From: Castanea sativa
Taxonomy: Eukaryota > Streptophyta > Magnoliopsida > Fagales > Fagaceae
Direction: 5' to 3'
DNA: 64,000 bases
NCBI RefSeq assembly: GCF_040712315.1
Contig: NC_134017.1
Span: forward strand, 14,538,001 to 14,602,000
This document shows, piece after piece, positions 1-10,664 of the stretch; position 1 is the stretch's first letter, and each line of letters opens with the position of its first letter. The notes beneath the pieces were generated by a model that saw only the letters and a program-made list of their open reading frames with translations, was not told the DNA's origin and did not search any database. Both the position numbers and the translations under genes were made by a program.

Positions 1-94
1 TGCATTTCAAGTAAGCTAAATTTAATTCTATTTGTGTGTATGCGTATATGTTCTTATTCATACACTAAATTTTATTGGTCAATTATTATTTCAG

Positions 95-645
95 TGGTTA
101 TATGTCTCTAGAGTATGCCATGAATGGTGTTGTTTCAATAAAAACTCATGTATTTAGCTATGGAGTCCTACTATTGGAAATCGTGAGCAGTAAGAAAAAT
201 AATGGTTGCTATCACTCTGAGTATCTGCTCAACCTTATAGGATATGTAAGTTTCTCAATTAACTCTTCTAAATTTATACACGAGATTTTGATTATAATAG
301 TTAACATTGTGTGTACAACTGGTCTTGTATCAGGCATGACAGTTATGGAATGAAGGGAAATGTTTGGAGCTAATAGACCCAACAATAATAGATGAGTCAT
401 TCCCTTCATCTGAAATATTCATGTTGGTATTTTATGCGTACAAGACCTGGCAACAAATAGACCTACCATGCTAGATGTTGCAACTTGCAACTATGCTTTC
501 AAGTGAAACTGTTCAACTCCTTCCTCCAAAACAACCTGCATATCTTATCAACATTGTTCAAGAAAAATCATTAGAGGTTTCTAAAATTAAGCCAAAAAAT
601 TGTTCCATAAATGATGTTACAATTTTAGAGATGAAAGCAAGATAA
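95..645 (+). pseudogene. S-domain receptor kinase 3' end, broken duplicate
   Basis: This is the last two exons (95-245 and 334-645) of a G-type-lectin S-receptor-like kinase, nearly identical to 33,720-34,273. It covers kinase subdomains VIII-XI and the C-terminal tail. Exon borders (TTTCAG acceptor, GTAAGT donor) are conserved. It is clearly dead: TGG has become TGA at 337-339, a 10-bp deletion (after 419) and a 7-bp duplication (near 485-491) shift the frame, the Pro of the SPEYAM motif is Leu, and the invariant Asp of the KTDVFSYG motif is His. The upstream kinase exons would lie left of the window. Homology with the second copy continues downstream to about 775. Confidence 0.93.
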
Positions 646-1332
646 ATACTAAACAAGGGTGGTTACAAGACCACCTTGACTTGCCAAAAAAAAAAAATCA
701 TTCTTGTAAAAAAATATTTTATAGAAACATTTTGTTTTAAATTAAACTGTTTTGTCTACCCTACAAAAAGTTATTGACCACCCAACTTGAGAATCTCAAG
801 AATTTGGGTTCAACAAAAATAGAATAATGTACGTCCATAGTACTTTTATAATAATTTTACAAAGAATTATAGGTGACTAGTTGTTACTGATTTTAAACTG
901 GGCCAACAATTGACATTACTTTCTTACCTGTCAATAACAACTTGTCACGTAGGATCGTTGAAAAATATTATAGACGTAGCATTTCTCAAAAAATAATTTT
1001 GGCCCCTCAAACATAATCCTTAACCCTTTAAATAAATAAAAATAAATAAAAGCCTAAATAATAAAAATAAATTCTTTTTTGAGTAACAATAAAAATAAAA
1101 ATTATTTAGCCTATTCCAAACCTATGTAAATCCTTAACCTAAGATAGCGGACTGAAGCAAAGAAAGTCAGAAAATTGTGATTTTCTCCCGCCTAAGATAA
1201 GATTTCTCCCCTAAATTTCAAGATCCAGTTCCTCTCTCTTATCACAATCTTACCTCTTCTTCTTCGTTGTGTTTTCTTTGTTGCGCACCTCTTCTTTTTG
1301 GTTTTCTCTAGCCACTGTTCTGCATCTTCTTC

Positions 1333-1398
<66 letters not shown>

Positions 1399-1533
1399 AT
1401 CTTATTTAGCATTTTGTTTCTTTTATTTTATTTTTGTTTTGTTTTGGGTGTCTTTAAACTAATTACACCATTGAATTCAAATTAGTTTTTAATACAAAGA
1501 TAGCTACCCTCACGTGAAACTGAGTAGTGAGTA
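646..1533. other. Gene-free flank of the kinase pseudogene
   Basis: Positions 646-775 match 34,274-34,398, the 3' flank of the intact kinase; beyond that the two units diverge. The remainder is AT-rich with no coding signal. The pyrimidine-rich stretch 1,190-1,400 (TTCTTC and CTCTCT runs) resembles a plant 5' leader, but no exon follows it. Confidence 0.6.
1336..1394. repeat. (CT)n microsatellite
   Basis: About 29 uninterrupted CT dinucleotides follow a pyrimidine-rich stretch. Confidence 0.95.
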
Positions 1534-2110
1534 CTAATGAGCAAGGAAGTCAATACCGTACCGGAGGCTGTACCGGTTTGGTTACCGGTACGATATATTT
1601 CGAATACCGGTCAATACCGGTATACCGTTTCGGGTTTACCGCTATTTTATATATACACACATACACACACACACACCAAAATCTCTAGAACCATGTTTAT
1701 AAACATATAATATTTCACTTATATTATAGTAAATATAAAAGTTTATTATAAAACATTACCTCAATTCATAACAAATTATTCATAGTTTTAGACTTTAGTA
1801 TCAAATAAAAGAAAAAATAACACAATATAAAAAATAGAAAGCTTAGTTGTTCATTGCATACTAAGAAAACAAATAATACTAAGAAGTTAATGTAAATAAG
1901 TTACCATTATGCCTTTAAAAAAATTCAAAAATTATAAAATAAAATAAAAAAAAAAAGCTTTTTTTGTACCGGCCGGTACACCCGGTACCGGCCGGTATTG
2001 CCCGAAATTTGCCGGTATGGCCGGTACACGGCCGATACGACCAGTATTTTTTCCGGTACAATATAGAAGTGTACCGGTACCGGTACGGTATCGGCCACAC
2101 TGCTAATGAG
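1534..2110. mobile_element. hAT-type MITE with ACCGGT-rich ends
   Basis: A 561-bp element (1,542-2,102) is flanked by a perfect 8-bp target-site duplication CTAATGAG (1,534-1,541 and 2,103-2,110). The termini are imperfect inverted repeats starting with CA and sharing ATACCGTACCGG. Both ends are packed with overlapping ACCGG/CCGGT palindromes (1,556-1,640 and 1,968-2,095), while the middle is plain AT-rich DNA. It has no coding capacity. The 8-bp duplication and CA..TG ends fit a non-autonomous hAT element. Confidence 0.85.
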
Positions 2111-2152
2111 TCTTCCATTAAGGAAATAAATTGAAGCAAAGTAACAAGAATT

Positions 2153-2350
2153 AAAGAAAGCAAAAAGACCACCACGCACCCTTGGTACGGTGGTCACTCC
2201 ACAAATATAAATGCTTGTGGGATGTAAGGGGCAATGGTCGGGGTTCAAGTCTCTAAGAGGGAGTTTTACACACATATACACTTAGATTAGGTTAGAGTAA
2301 AAATTATCTTGTATAAAAAAAAAAAAATAAAAAAAGAAAAGAAAGCAAAA
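2153..2350 (+). mobile_element. tRNA-derived SINE with 13-bp target duplication
   Basis: A SINE body (2,166-2,337) is flanked by the perfect 13-bp repeat AAAGAAAGCAAAA (2,153-2,165 and 2,338-2,350). Pol III promoter boxes are visible: A-box-like TGGTACGGTGG near 2,183 and B-box-like GGTTCAAGTCT near 2,241. The 3' end is an A-rich tail. The paralogous site at 36,813-36,830 carries a single copy of the 13-mer and no SINE, i.e. the empty site. Confidence 0.88.
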
Positions 2351-2484
2351 CATGTAGAAAATAAAATTGAAAGCAAAAAATAATGATAATAAATAAAAAA
2401 GAGATAAAACATAATCAAAAGGAATGCTAACCACAGCACGTAGACTAAAGTAGACATGTGAAGGCTTACGTTTTAACATTTGAA

Positions 2485-3607
2485 CTAGTCGCTAACCCGT
2501 GCTATGCACGAGATTCTACCTATTTGTGAGATAGACTAAAATAATTTTATAAAATCTTAAATTGATAAAGAAACTACATCATTGCATGATTTGCTATTGT
2601 ATGACTTCAATTTGTGTAAAAGTTTGATGAAGAAGCCATTGCTTGAAATACCAAAAAATATTAAAGAATCAGATTATTCACTACTTAGAAATTATTGAAA
2701 CAAAACAAAATATATATGACTAAACAATATAAAAATATAAAAGAATGATGGGTTACATTCAAAAGAATAATTTCAATTAATGCAAGCTTTTTTATCTTGT
2801 ACAAAACGGCTAAAAAGAGTTTGGTTGTTCATGTACAAAAATTACTTTTTAAAAAATAAATGAAAGACCATAAATTTTTTTTTTTTTAACAAAGTAGAGG
2901 AGAAGAAAATAATATAAGAAGAGCTCATACCTCTACTCAGCTTTAAAAAAAAATATTGGGGTTTGCATTGCTTTTATAGTATTCATGATTATCCTTGCAA
3001 AGTTTGAGTTTAAGTTGGACTTGTTAGAGAGATAGAGTTTTACTCCTTGTTAAACTTGGACTAAACAAAAATAATTTTGTTTTAAAAAAATGATAATGAT
3101 GCCTACGTTGTTGTATAAGAAGTTGCAGTAGAATTCTTCTATTATCCTAAGAAGTTGAACTTTATCAATAATTGATGACTTTTATATTTATCCAAATAAA
3201 GCCACGTTTAGGATAATCTTAATATAGGATTTATTTCAAGTTTTTTTTTTTAAATTTTTATCAACGTTTGAGTTTGAGTTTAAATTAGACTCATTAGAGA
3301 GATGGAGTTTCACCCCTTGTTAAGTTTGGACTAAGTAAAAATAATTTTGTTTAAAAAAAATGATAATGATGAGTTTAAGTTAAGTTGGACTTATTAAAGA
3401 GATAAAGTTTCATTTCTTGTTCAATTTTGTACTAATAAAAATAATTTTTTAAAAAATGATGAGTTTGAGTTTAAGTTGGACTTGTTAGAAAGATAGAGTT
3501 TCATTCCTTATTAAGTTTGGACTGAACAAAAATAATTTTATTTAAATATTGTGCTAACATGGAAAATTGTGAGAATTTCAAAGGTTTCGGTTACATATAT
3601 ATAAATA
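2485..3607 (-). mobile_element. Non-autonomous Helitron, copy 1
   Basis: Read on the minus strand, the element ends with a GC-rich hairpin (imperfect here, around GTGC-ATAGC-AC) followed by GGTTAGCGACTAG, i.e. a Helitron 3' end with CTAG, next to host sequence. The other end is the AT-rich ATTTATATATAT type. The paralogous locus at 42,313-42,330 reads straight through (CATTTGAA then TAAGGGAG), so the insertion lies exactly between A and T, as Helitrons require. No Rep/helicase gene is visible. A second copy is at 42,904-44,993. Confidence 0.8.
3003..3540. repeat. Degenerate tandem repeats inside the Helitron
   Basis: A block reading roughly GAGTTTAAGTTGGACTTGTT, then AGAGAGATAGAGTTT, then CAAAAATAATTTTGTTT occurs about four times (starting near 3,003, 3,268, 3,370 and 3,462) with unequal spacing. 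It recurs once near 44,830 in the second Helitron copy. Confidence 0.75.
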
Positions 3608-3800
3608 TAAGGGAGTTTAGAGAGAGAGTTAATAAAATTGTAGAGTTAACAAAATTTGCATGGGTGGTTGAGATATCATTAAAAAAATATTTACATTCCG
3701 TGTAGTGATTTATGAAAATTCTTTTATATATATATTGATAACTCCAAAATAATATATTGATATTAATCGGTATCAAAATATATCATTCATTTAATTAAAC
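3608..3800. other. Duplicated segment shared with 42,319-42,500
   Basis: The stretch beginning TAAGGGAGTTTAGAGAGAGA aligns collinearly with 42,319-42,500. This extends the paralogy of the two units beyond the kinase genes. No coding potential. Confidence 0.8.
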
Positions 3801-3899
3801 CGAAACAACCTCCACTATGAAATTGACTCTTTATTGTTCATTTGGACTTTTTTTTGGGGGAGGGGGGGCTTGTACCTTGAAATCTTAGGTCTGTCCTTG

Positions 3900-4936
3900 C
3901 AACTACCTACCTAAAAACAATTAGCCTCTTTCATGAAAACAATTGTAGAAGAGCCAATGGTAGCCAAAAGGAAGATGGAAAGCATTTCTATCAATGACGT
4001 TACAATTTCAGGGATGGATCCTGTTAAGTTACGGTTTTTCACATAACATTTATGTTGACTTTATCTCATGACAAAAAATGTTGTAATTTCGTTAATTTAT
4101 TTCCTTTTATTTTGAGGGATTTAATTGTAATAAGTTTAGTATTAAGTTGGTAAAAATCTAATCAAGACAGTTAAAGGTCACATGAAGAGCACATGCCAGA
4201 AGTTAAAGAGTCAATGAGTTTCGTGACTCATCTCACAACTTGGCCAACTCGCAAGATGACCCATGAAATGCACTGATAGCTACACACCCACCTTGTTAGA
4301 GAGAGCTACACATCCTCAAGAGAGAAATCCTTAGTCTCTTCTCCTTTCCTCTCCCATTGTTATACCATTGAGAGGAGGTTTGTACCCAAACACAACTCAC
4401 ACCTATTCATAATGTAAAGAGTGCTTTGAAACTTGAGAAGCACTGATATTTGCCAAAATAAGTTGGTGAGGCTTGGCAGTGCAATCAAGCGGTATTGCGG
4501 GATCTGGGAAGCTAGTGAAGACAAGACTCCAAGAAGTCTGTTGGTAGTTGGAGCTTGGAGGGCTCAAGTACTTTTGGTCGATTAGGCTTAGAGGGTCTTT
4601 TTGGTATCCTTGTATTACAACTTATTCACTAGTGGATCATTTTGACTTGGAGGGTCGCAGAGAAGTTTTTTGCCAAGTTCTTCTATTTCTTCTTTGATAA
4701 TGCATTGTTGTGTTATCTTAGGTTTGCTATTCTTTTATCCACTGCCCTTTCCATTTTAGTTTGCACTTATTTGTTCATCCGTGCAATTGTTGAGTGCTTT
4801 GATTAATTAATTTTCTAATCACATATATTCCGCATCAAGTGTGTTAACCATAATATTAATCAATCCATAATTAAAATTGGGGGTCTAAATAAGCTCTAGT
4901 TATTTGCAATATCGAGCTTTCAGATCCTAGATAGAT
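3900..4936 (+). pseudogene. Third S-domain receptor kinase C-terminus, split by a solo LTR
   Basis: Positions about 3,940-4,021 encode a kinase tail ending [15 protein letters not shown], clearly related to the [13 protein letters not shown] end of the intact kinase at 34,273. The reading is interrupted by an LTR at 4,022. Beyond the LTR and its target duplication, the sequence CCTAGATAG restores Pro-Arg-stop. So this was the 3' end of another S-RLK whose penultimate codons were hit by a retrotransposon. Sequence between 3,880 and 3,940 looks like the degraded, frameshifted preceding tail. No kinase domain remains. Confidence 0.75.
4017..4927. mobile_element. Solo LTR (copia-like) with GATCC target duplication
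   Basis: The LTR spans 4,022-4,922 (901 bp), begins TGTTAAG and ends TTTCA, and is flanked by GATCC at 4,017-4,021 and 4,923-4,927. No internal coding region is present, so it is a solo LTR left by recombination between the two LTRs. Its length and the TG..CA ends fit an LTR retrotransposon; assignment to copia is an impression from the text of the sequence only. Confidence 0.85.
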
Positions 4937-6139
4937 GCACTAGTCATTTACAAATGTATGTTCATTTAGGGATAGACATGATGGTATTTTTTTTTTTCTA
5001 TATATTTTCAAATGTAGAAGGATTTCTAGTAGGGACTATGTTTGTTCGCTTAGACCCCTTAAGCCAGATTGTTTAACCTAATTAATTAACCAAGTTGATT
5101 ATTAGGTTTATTATTTAGATCTAGGTTAAACAAGCATATATCATATCATGCACAATAGTGGAAAAGTAAATAACACTATGATATGGTGACCAAGGAAAAC
5201 TAATGAAACGAACCATTTTAAGGTAAAAACTTAGGACAGATTTGATCTAGCTATCCTCAAGGTAAAGCAAATCCACTATAAAAAAATCGAAATTTTTACA
5301 ATAAGATTTAACCCTAAATTTATTGCTTTCCTCCAATAGTAACTTACTGACACGACTACGTGCAAGCTCTAAATCCACAAACTCTTTCTCTCCTTGGATT
5401 TACTGCAAACCAAGCACCCACGCTTGTGACTTTGAGATCCTGCTCAAAGGTTTCAGATCACCATCAGTATTTGATCTTATAGCAGCAACTATGTTCTACC
5501 ACGGCTTGATTGTAGATCTTGCTCTAGTAGATTCTTGTATAGTTAGAAGATACAAAACCTATTAGATCTCACAAAGAATAATAAACAAGTCTTTCAAAAG
5601 TCTGAAAAACGTAGCTAGGATTTCCCTTTTATATGTGGATATGTTAGAATGAAACCCTAAACGTTTTCGCGGATTAGGGCTTGATTTAAAATTCTGCAGA
5701 ATTTCTTTTTCTGCGATTCTTGATCGTTCAAGCCTAATTCTCGATCGATCGAGCTTGGCAGATTGTGAGTTCCCTTTTTTGCAATCAGCTCAAACTTGAA
5801 TTTTGAAACCTATACCTTTAAGCATTGCCTAACACATAGACTAGACATGTTTTATTCTCGGTTTGCCAACACATACAAAATATGATTATAAACATTTAGT
5901 CCTAAATCTTCAAAACCTAATAGACTATATGTAATTAATTTTCTCATTCTATGCTAAAAAGAAGAATTATTTGATAAACTTGAACACAGATACCTATCAC
6001 CGTCATGTGTGCTTGGTCTCCCCCAACCAAAATCGAGCATCAACAATAAGGTTATATCTTTTGCAACACTAATTTCACCAATTAATTTTATTAATTTAGA
6101 TCAATTTAATTGGAAACCATAATTTTTTTTTTCTTATGC
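4937..6139. other. Gene-free, probably old retrotransposon remnant
   Basis: Stop codons in all frames rule out a long gene. The section 5,030-6,050 has higher complexity than its surroundings and looks like a decayed LTR-element piece, but I could not find matching TG..CA ends with a target duplication. An 80-codon open stretch at 5,323-5,565 has no recognisable domain. Confidence 0.4.
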
Positions 6140-6323
6140 CATGCCAAAGAATTTTTTTTTAGAGAGAGTTTCAACTTATAACGTCTACTCCTAATGATAG
6201 TACTTTATCATTAGATTAAGACACTAATCGATTTTTGCTGTAGGCAGAGATTGAATCATAGAGCTCTTATTCAACCATTAGAGACTTTACCAGTTGAGCT
6301 AATTAGAACCCACATGCCAAAGA
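6140..6323 (-). mobile_element. tRNA-derived SINE, minus strand, 11-bp target duplication
   Basis: The body 6,151-6,312 is flanked by CATGCCAAAGA (6,140-6,150 and 6,313-6,323). On the minus strand it starts with an A-box-like TTAGCTCAACTGGTAAAG and has a B-box-like GATTCAATCTC about 40 bp on; the tail is A-rich (seen as T's at 6,151-6,160). A related copy lies at 63,440-63,585. Confidence 0.85.
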
Positions 6324-8044
6324 TATTTGATATTGCGATAGTTGGTATATGTATCATGTCTAAGGTCATACCATTCAATATTATTACCAACTGATGAGTC
6401 CAAAAAATAACGGCATCGTCATTGTATAAGGACAAACCCGAGATACATTATGCATTAGTAAATGCCCACAAGCCAAACGCCAATGCAAAAGTTAACCACA
6501 TCATAGAATTTGAAGACCATTTGTTTCCATAGATGACACCCATCTACTCTAGACTCTGGAGATCTAAAATGAAATGAAAAGAAGCATGCAGTAAATTGAT
6601 GAGTCTTTCAAATTGGTTACAGAACTGTTAAAACGAACAAGGAATAGGTTATTAATCGACTAGGAAGCATAGATACAGATACTAGCACGGGTACAAGTAC
6701 AGGTAAGAAACAGTGACACGACAATTTTTGAAAAAATAGGAAGCATGTATGGTTCTCCCTCTTCTGTAAAAGAAATGGTGCTCCCTCCTCTATAAAAATT
6801 AGGACTAGACAATTTTTGAGAAATGGTGCTTCCCTTCTCTCACATTCATAGTGGACATCATCATGAATTTAATGAGTAAACATTAATTTTGATATCATGG
6901 TTTTACAATAATTTTGAGCCAGCTCTTTAATTTTTTTTTTTCTTTTCGTTTTTTTTTAAATTGGCTCACTTACTTTTCTTAATGTTTACTTCATCGATTG
7001 TCTTTTATTTGATTTAAAACGTTTGTCATTGTACTCATGTATTGTAACTTGTAAGGTGGAGTTGTGGATCACTCTTTCATGAATTATTATTTGCCAATCA
7101 AGTTTGTTTGGATGTTTGTCACATGGAGTGATGGACCTGGTGTCCCCCCTAGATATTTTTCTCTTTCTATTTCCTTTCATTATTTGGGCAATGTTTTTTT
7201 TTTTTTTTTTGATGTTTTTTTGATAAATTTGATAGTTCTCATTAGGAGGGGGATTTTATATGTAGACATTTCTTCCGAAAACATTAAAGATGTTAGTTGT
7301 TGATCTACTAAACTCTTGTAGTTTTCTATTAGTTCTTGGTCCACTATGTGAAACATTTTTTCTAGTTACTTTATGCCCTCAAATTAAGCTCTCCTTTATT
7401 CATTTATCTCTTTGTTTAATATTTTTTAATCTTAATAAAAGATACACTGGATTAATCATATTTTGAATGGAAAAGGGAAATATTAACAAATTTTGAATAA
7501 AAATAATAATCAACAATTTTATATCTCAAAAGACAAAAGGAATATATTAAAAAAAAACATATAAAAGTTTAAGTGAGTGTTATTTAAGTGATATTAAATA
7601 TATAAAAAAATACTTCAATAAATTTTTGTTAATTTATATATTTATGTTATACAGTAAACATAAATACATTTTATGTTAAATTTATATCATACCAAAAAAT
7701 TTGTTTATTCTTTAATTATTATTTTTACTTATATTAACTAACATTTGAGGATCATTTTTTATGAACTTTGTCTTTTAATCTTACTCCTGACCCCAAACTA
7801 AATTCTTGGCCAATTCTGACAGGTGTATTAAATACTTTAGGAATTAGGAGTAATGCTCCTTCTCTCATCATACTCATAGTAAGTCTCGCTAATTAAATTT
7901 ATGAAAAAAAATATTAATTTCAATGTGATTGTTAGAAAAATGTGTTGCCGTTATGACATTGAATTGTAAATGTCGCGTTATATCAGACATATGAGATTGA
8001 GTATGTTCTTGTGATTCGAAAATAGATCTAGTCAACTAAGTCTT

Positions 8045-8045
<1 letters not shown>

Positions 8046-8077
<32 letters not shown>

Positions 8078-8078
8078 T
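8046..8078. repeat. (TC)n microsatellite
   Basis: Run of TC dinucleotides, about 15 units. Confidence 0.9.
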
Positions 8079-8856
8079 AACATGACATTCATTCTTTTCC
8101 TCTTAGAATTTGTGTGATGTGTTGTATGACTAGGCATGTATCATCAACTCACTTGACACTTAACAATCAGGTTACTCACAAAGATGAACAAGAAAATCAT
8201 CTTGAAAATATACTCAAAAGCAAAGGATCAAAATGAAACTTTTAAAATATAGTTTTTCTGTTAAGAAACATATGTTAACTTAGCGACAATTACGGGCCTT
8301 ATCACTATTAATGATCTGGATCAGCGAGCAATAGGTAAAATTTTAATATGTTCGGTGTTAAAATTATCTTTTTTCGGGTGAATTTTGGGGCTCATACTTA
8401 GAAGGCTTTTCACACATTTTAAAATTTTTCGTTCCAGTTGAAATTAATGAAACTTTAAAGTAACAAAATAGAAGTTTACCAAAACCAAAAATTTTTGACA
8501 TTATTGACTAGGATGAGTCATGTTGTCTCAAACAGTGGCTCTTCCACGTTTAGTTGCAGAAGTTGAAGCTGTGGTAGTGGTGAAAGCTTTGGAATTTTTT
8601 TTGGAAATAGTTACCATAGAGATTCTGAGGGAGACTCAAAGCTAATAATGAACGCATCTCTATTGTGACCTCTTACATAACTTAATTGAGTTCTCCTATA
8701 AAAAGACAAAAAAAGTTTGGACTTTATTGACTAGGTTAAATTATATCACCAAAAAATTTGAAAAAGGAAAAGCCAAAAAATTCGTTGCAGGATTCAAATC
8801 ATTATTGTCTATAAGTTTTTTCTTGCATAGGCATTGATGCATTTAAAAATAATTAC

Positions 8857-8885
8857 GCGCGCGCGCACACACACACACGCACGCG

Positions 8886-8945
<60 letters not shown>
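8857..8945. repeat. Compound (GC)n(AC)n(AT)n microsatellite
   Basis: Alternating purine/pyrimidine tract passing from GC through AC to AT repeats, nearly 90 bp. Such sequence can adopt Z-DNA or cruciform structure and mutates quickly. The open frame across it is an artefact of the repeat. Confidence 0.92.
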
Positions 8946-8947
<2 letters not shown>

Positions 8948-10664
8948 TTTAATACAAGGTATATTTGATTTTCATTTATTTTTTCCAACTCCTGAGACAT
9001 CTTGTAAAGATATCGATTGAGATAATATGCAAATAGCTCATTCCTAGTTGCATCCTTTTTGTAAGTTATTAAAAAAAAAAAAAAAAAAAAAGGTTAATTT
9101 GGAGAAACTTTAATGAGTAATGACAAAGGCACGCACCTCAAACGTGTAATTCATAGAGGTAATGCTACCTTCTAATTACTATAACAAAAATTAGAAAAGT
9201 AACCTAAAAATGGAAGTCAAGTGTGAGCTAGTTCATGGACGTTCAAGAGAAAAAGTAATGCCCCAATGAAAAATGCATATTCTCCTTGATAACAAAAGGA
9301 GGTTTGTTGTCAAACTTTATGGTGTCCCAAATATTAATTTGAACATATGGATAAAATTCTTGCTATTGGTTCTGCTCATCATAATTGCCATACATGAGAG
9401 AGGGTTTGGTGATGTAGGTAGTATCTTTGCCTAGCTTCTAGAGGTCTTATGGCTGAGCAACTCCTGTTTCCTTGATGAAAACTTTTCACATTCCATAGAT
9501 ATTTTGTCCATTAACTTGGATGGAAAAGAAGATCATGTGTAACTCTCGTGACCTTTTGCGTATGTGGTACCACATGAAAAGACCAAACTGCTGATTTTTA
9601 ATCCCTTAAAGCAAAGTTTTCGTGGTACCACAAGAATTGAATTTGTTAAATGATTTTGTTTTAAGTTTTGAAGCTTCTAAATAGGCTGTAAAACAAAAAT
9701 GATTCACTCTCCATAAAATTGAGATTTTCTTTATTTTTAGTATATTGGAGAGTTTATATTTGTGGATTCAAAACATCTCTTTTCTTTTATCTAGAAAAAA
9801 TACTAACCCATTTTTTCTACACTTTACGTTCTGCATCACATGTCTCGCTTTTGAAATTAGTTCCCAAGAAAAAGAAGCCAATATAGATAAGGCTTCATTA
9901 GCTATGTGGCTTGGCTAGGTGGCCATTTTATAGTGGTGATGGCCTGATGGGTGATTATAGAATAATGTTATAGACACAAAATATTTACAACAATTAAATT
10001 TGCAAGTTTTTATTGCTCCTTATTTTGACCTATTACTAATGTTACTTTATTATCTATCATTAAAAACTTAATGACCTTAACATTTGTGAAATATTTTATG
10101 ATGTCAAATTACCTCTTCAAAGCCTTTTTTTTTTTTTTTTAATTTTTATAATGGTTCATAGTTCACAATCTTGTATTGACTCTCAACTCCAATCACTTAA
10201 AATATTTGAAAAGTAAACTAAAATGATGTGTTTCTATCATTACTTAACCAAAATGTCAAATAAATTCACATTTTTTACAATATGCTTAGGATATTTTTTT
10301 TTTAGGGGGGAATCCACTATGCTTAGGAGATTAAGCCATGATAGTTCATTTTTCCTTTTACACTTTGTTTTAATTTTGGTAGGTAAAAAAAGTAATATTT
10401 TTGTTACTATTAGCACATTTATTAAGCTTAATATAGGGTTTATACATCTATCAATTTATAAAATACTTCTTTGAATGTTGAAGATGTTAATAATTTTTTT
10501 TACAAAATTATAAAACCTAACATAATATATAGCATGTAAAATAAATTTGAGATCCAGACCTCTCCTTCTCATTTGTAGTCCCTACTCAACGTCAAATTTC
10601 AAACTTCTAACAATACCCTAGTCCGTTTCTCAAAAAAAAAAAAAAAAAAAACCACACCCTAGAT

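Larger units (their letters stand above)
6324..10660. other. Intergenic AT-rich DNA without recognisable genes
   Basis: No exon, domain or conserved splice structure could be recognised here. The longest open stretches are low-complexity or poly-T driven. Contents are microsatellites (about 8,046-8,078 and 8,857-8,945), poly-A tracts (about 9,069-9,092 and 10,631-10,650) and short AT-rich repeats. Confidence 0.6.

Noticed and set aside
5030..6050. Possible further solo LTR in reverse orientation
   Set aside because: The sequence looks retrotransposon-like, but no TG..CA borders with a matching 5-bp duplication could be found.
6200..6312. tRNA gene on the minus strand
   Set aside because: A and B boxes are present, but no cloverleaf arms or anticodon stem; target duplications and an A-rich tail show a SINE.
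8809..9000. 63-codon open frame over a compound microsatellite
   Set aside because: Its residues (Tyr-Ile, Cys-Val, Ala-Arg runs) are just translated AT, AC and GC repeats.
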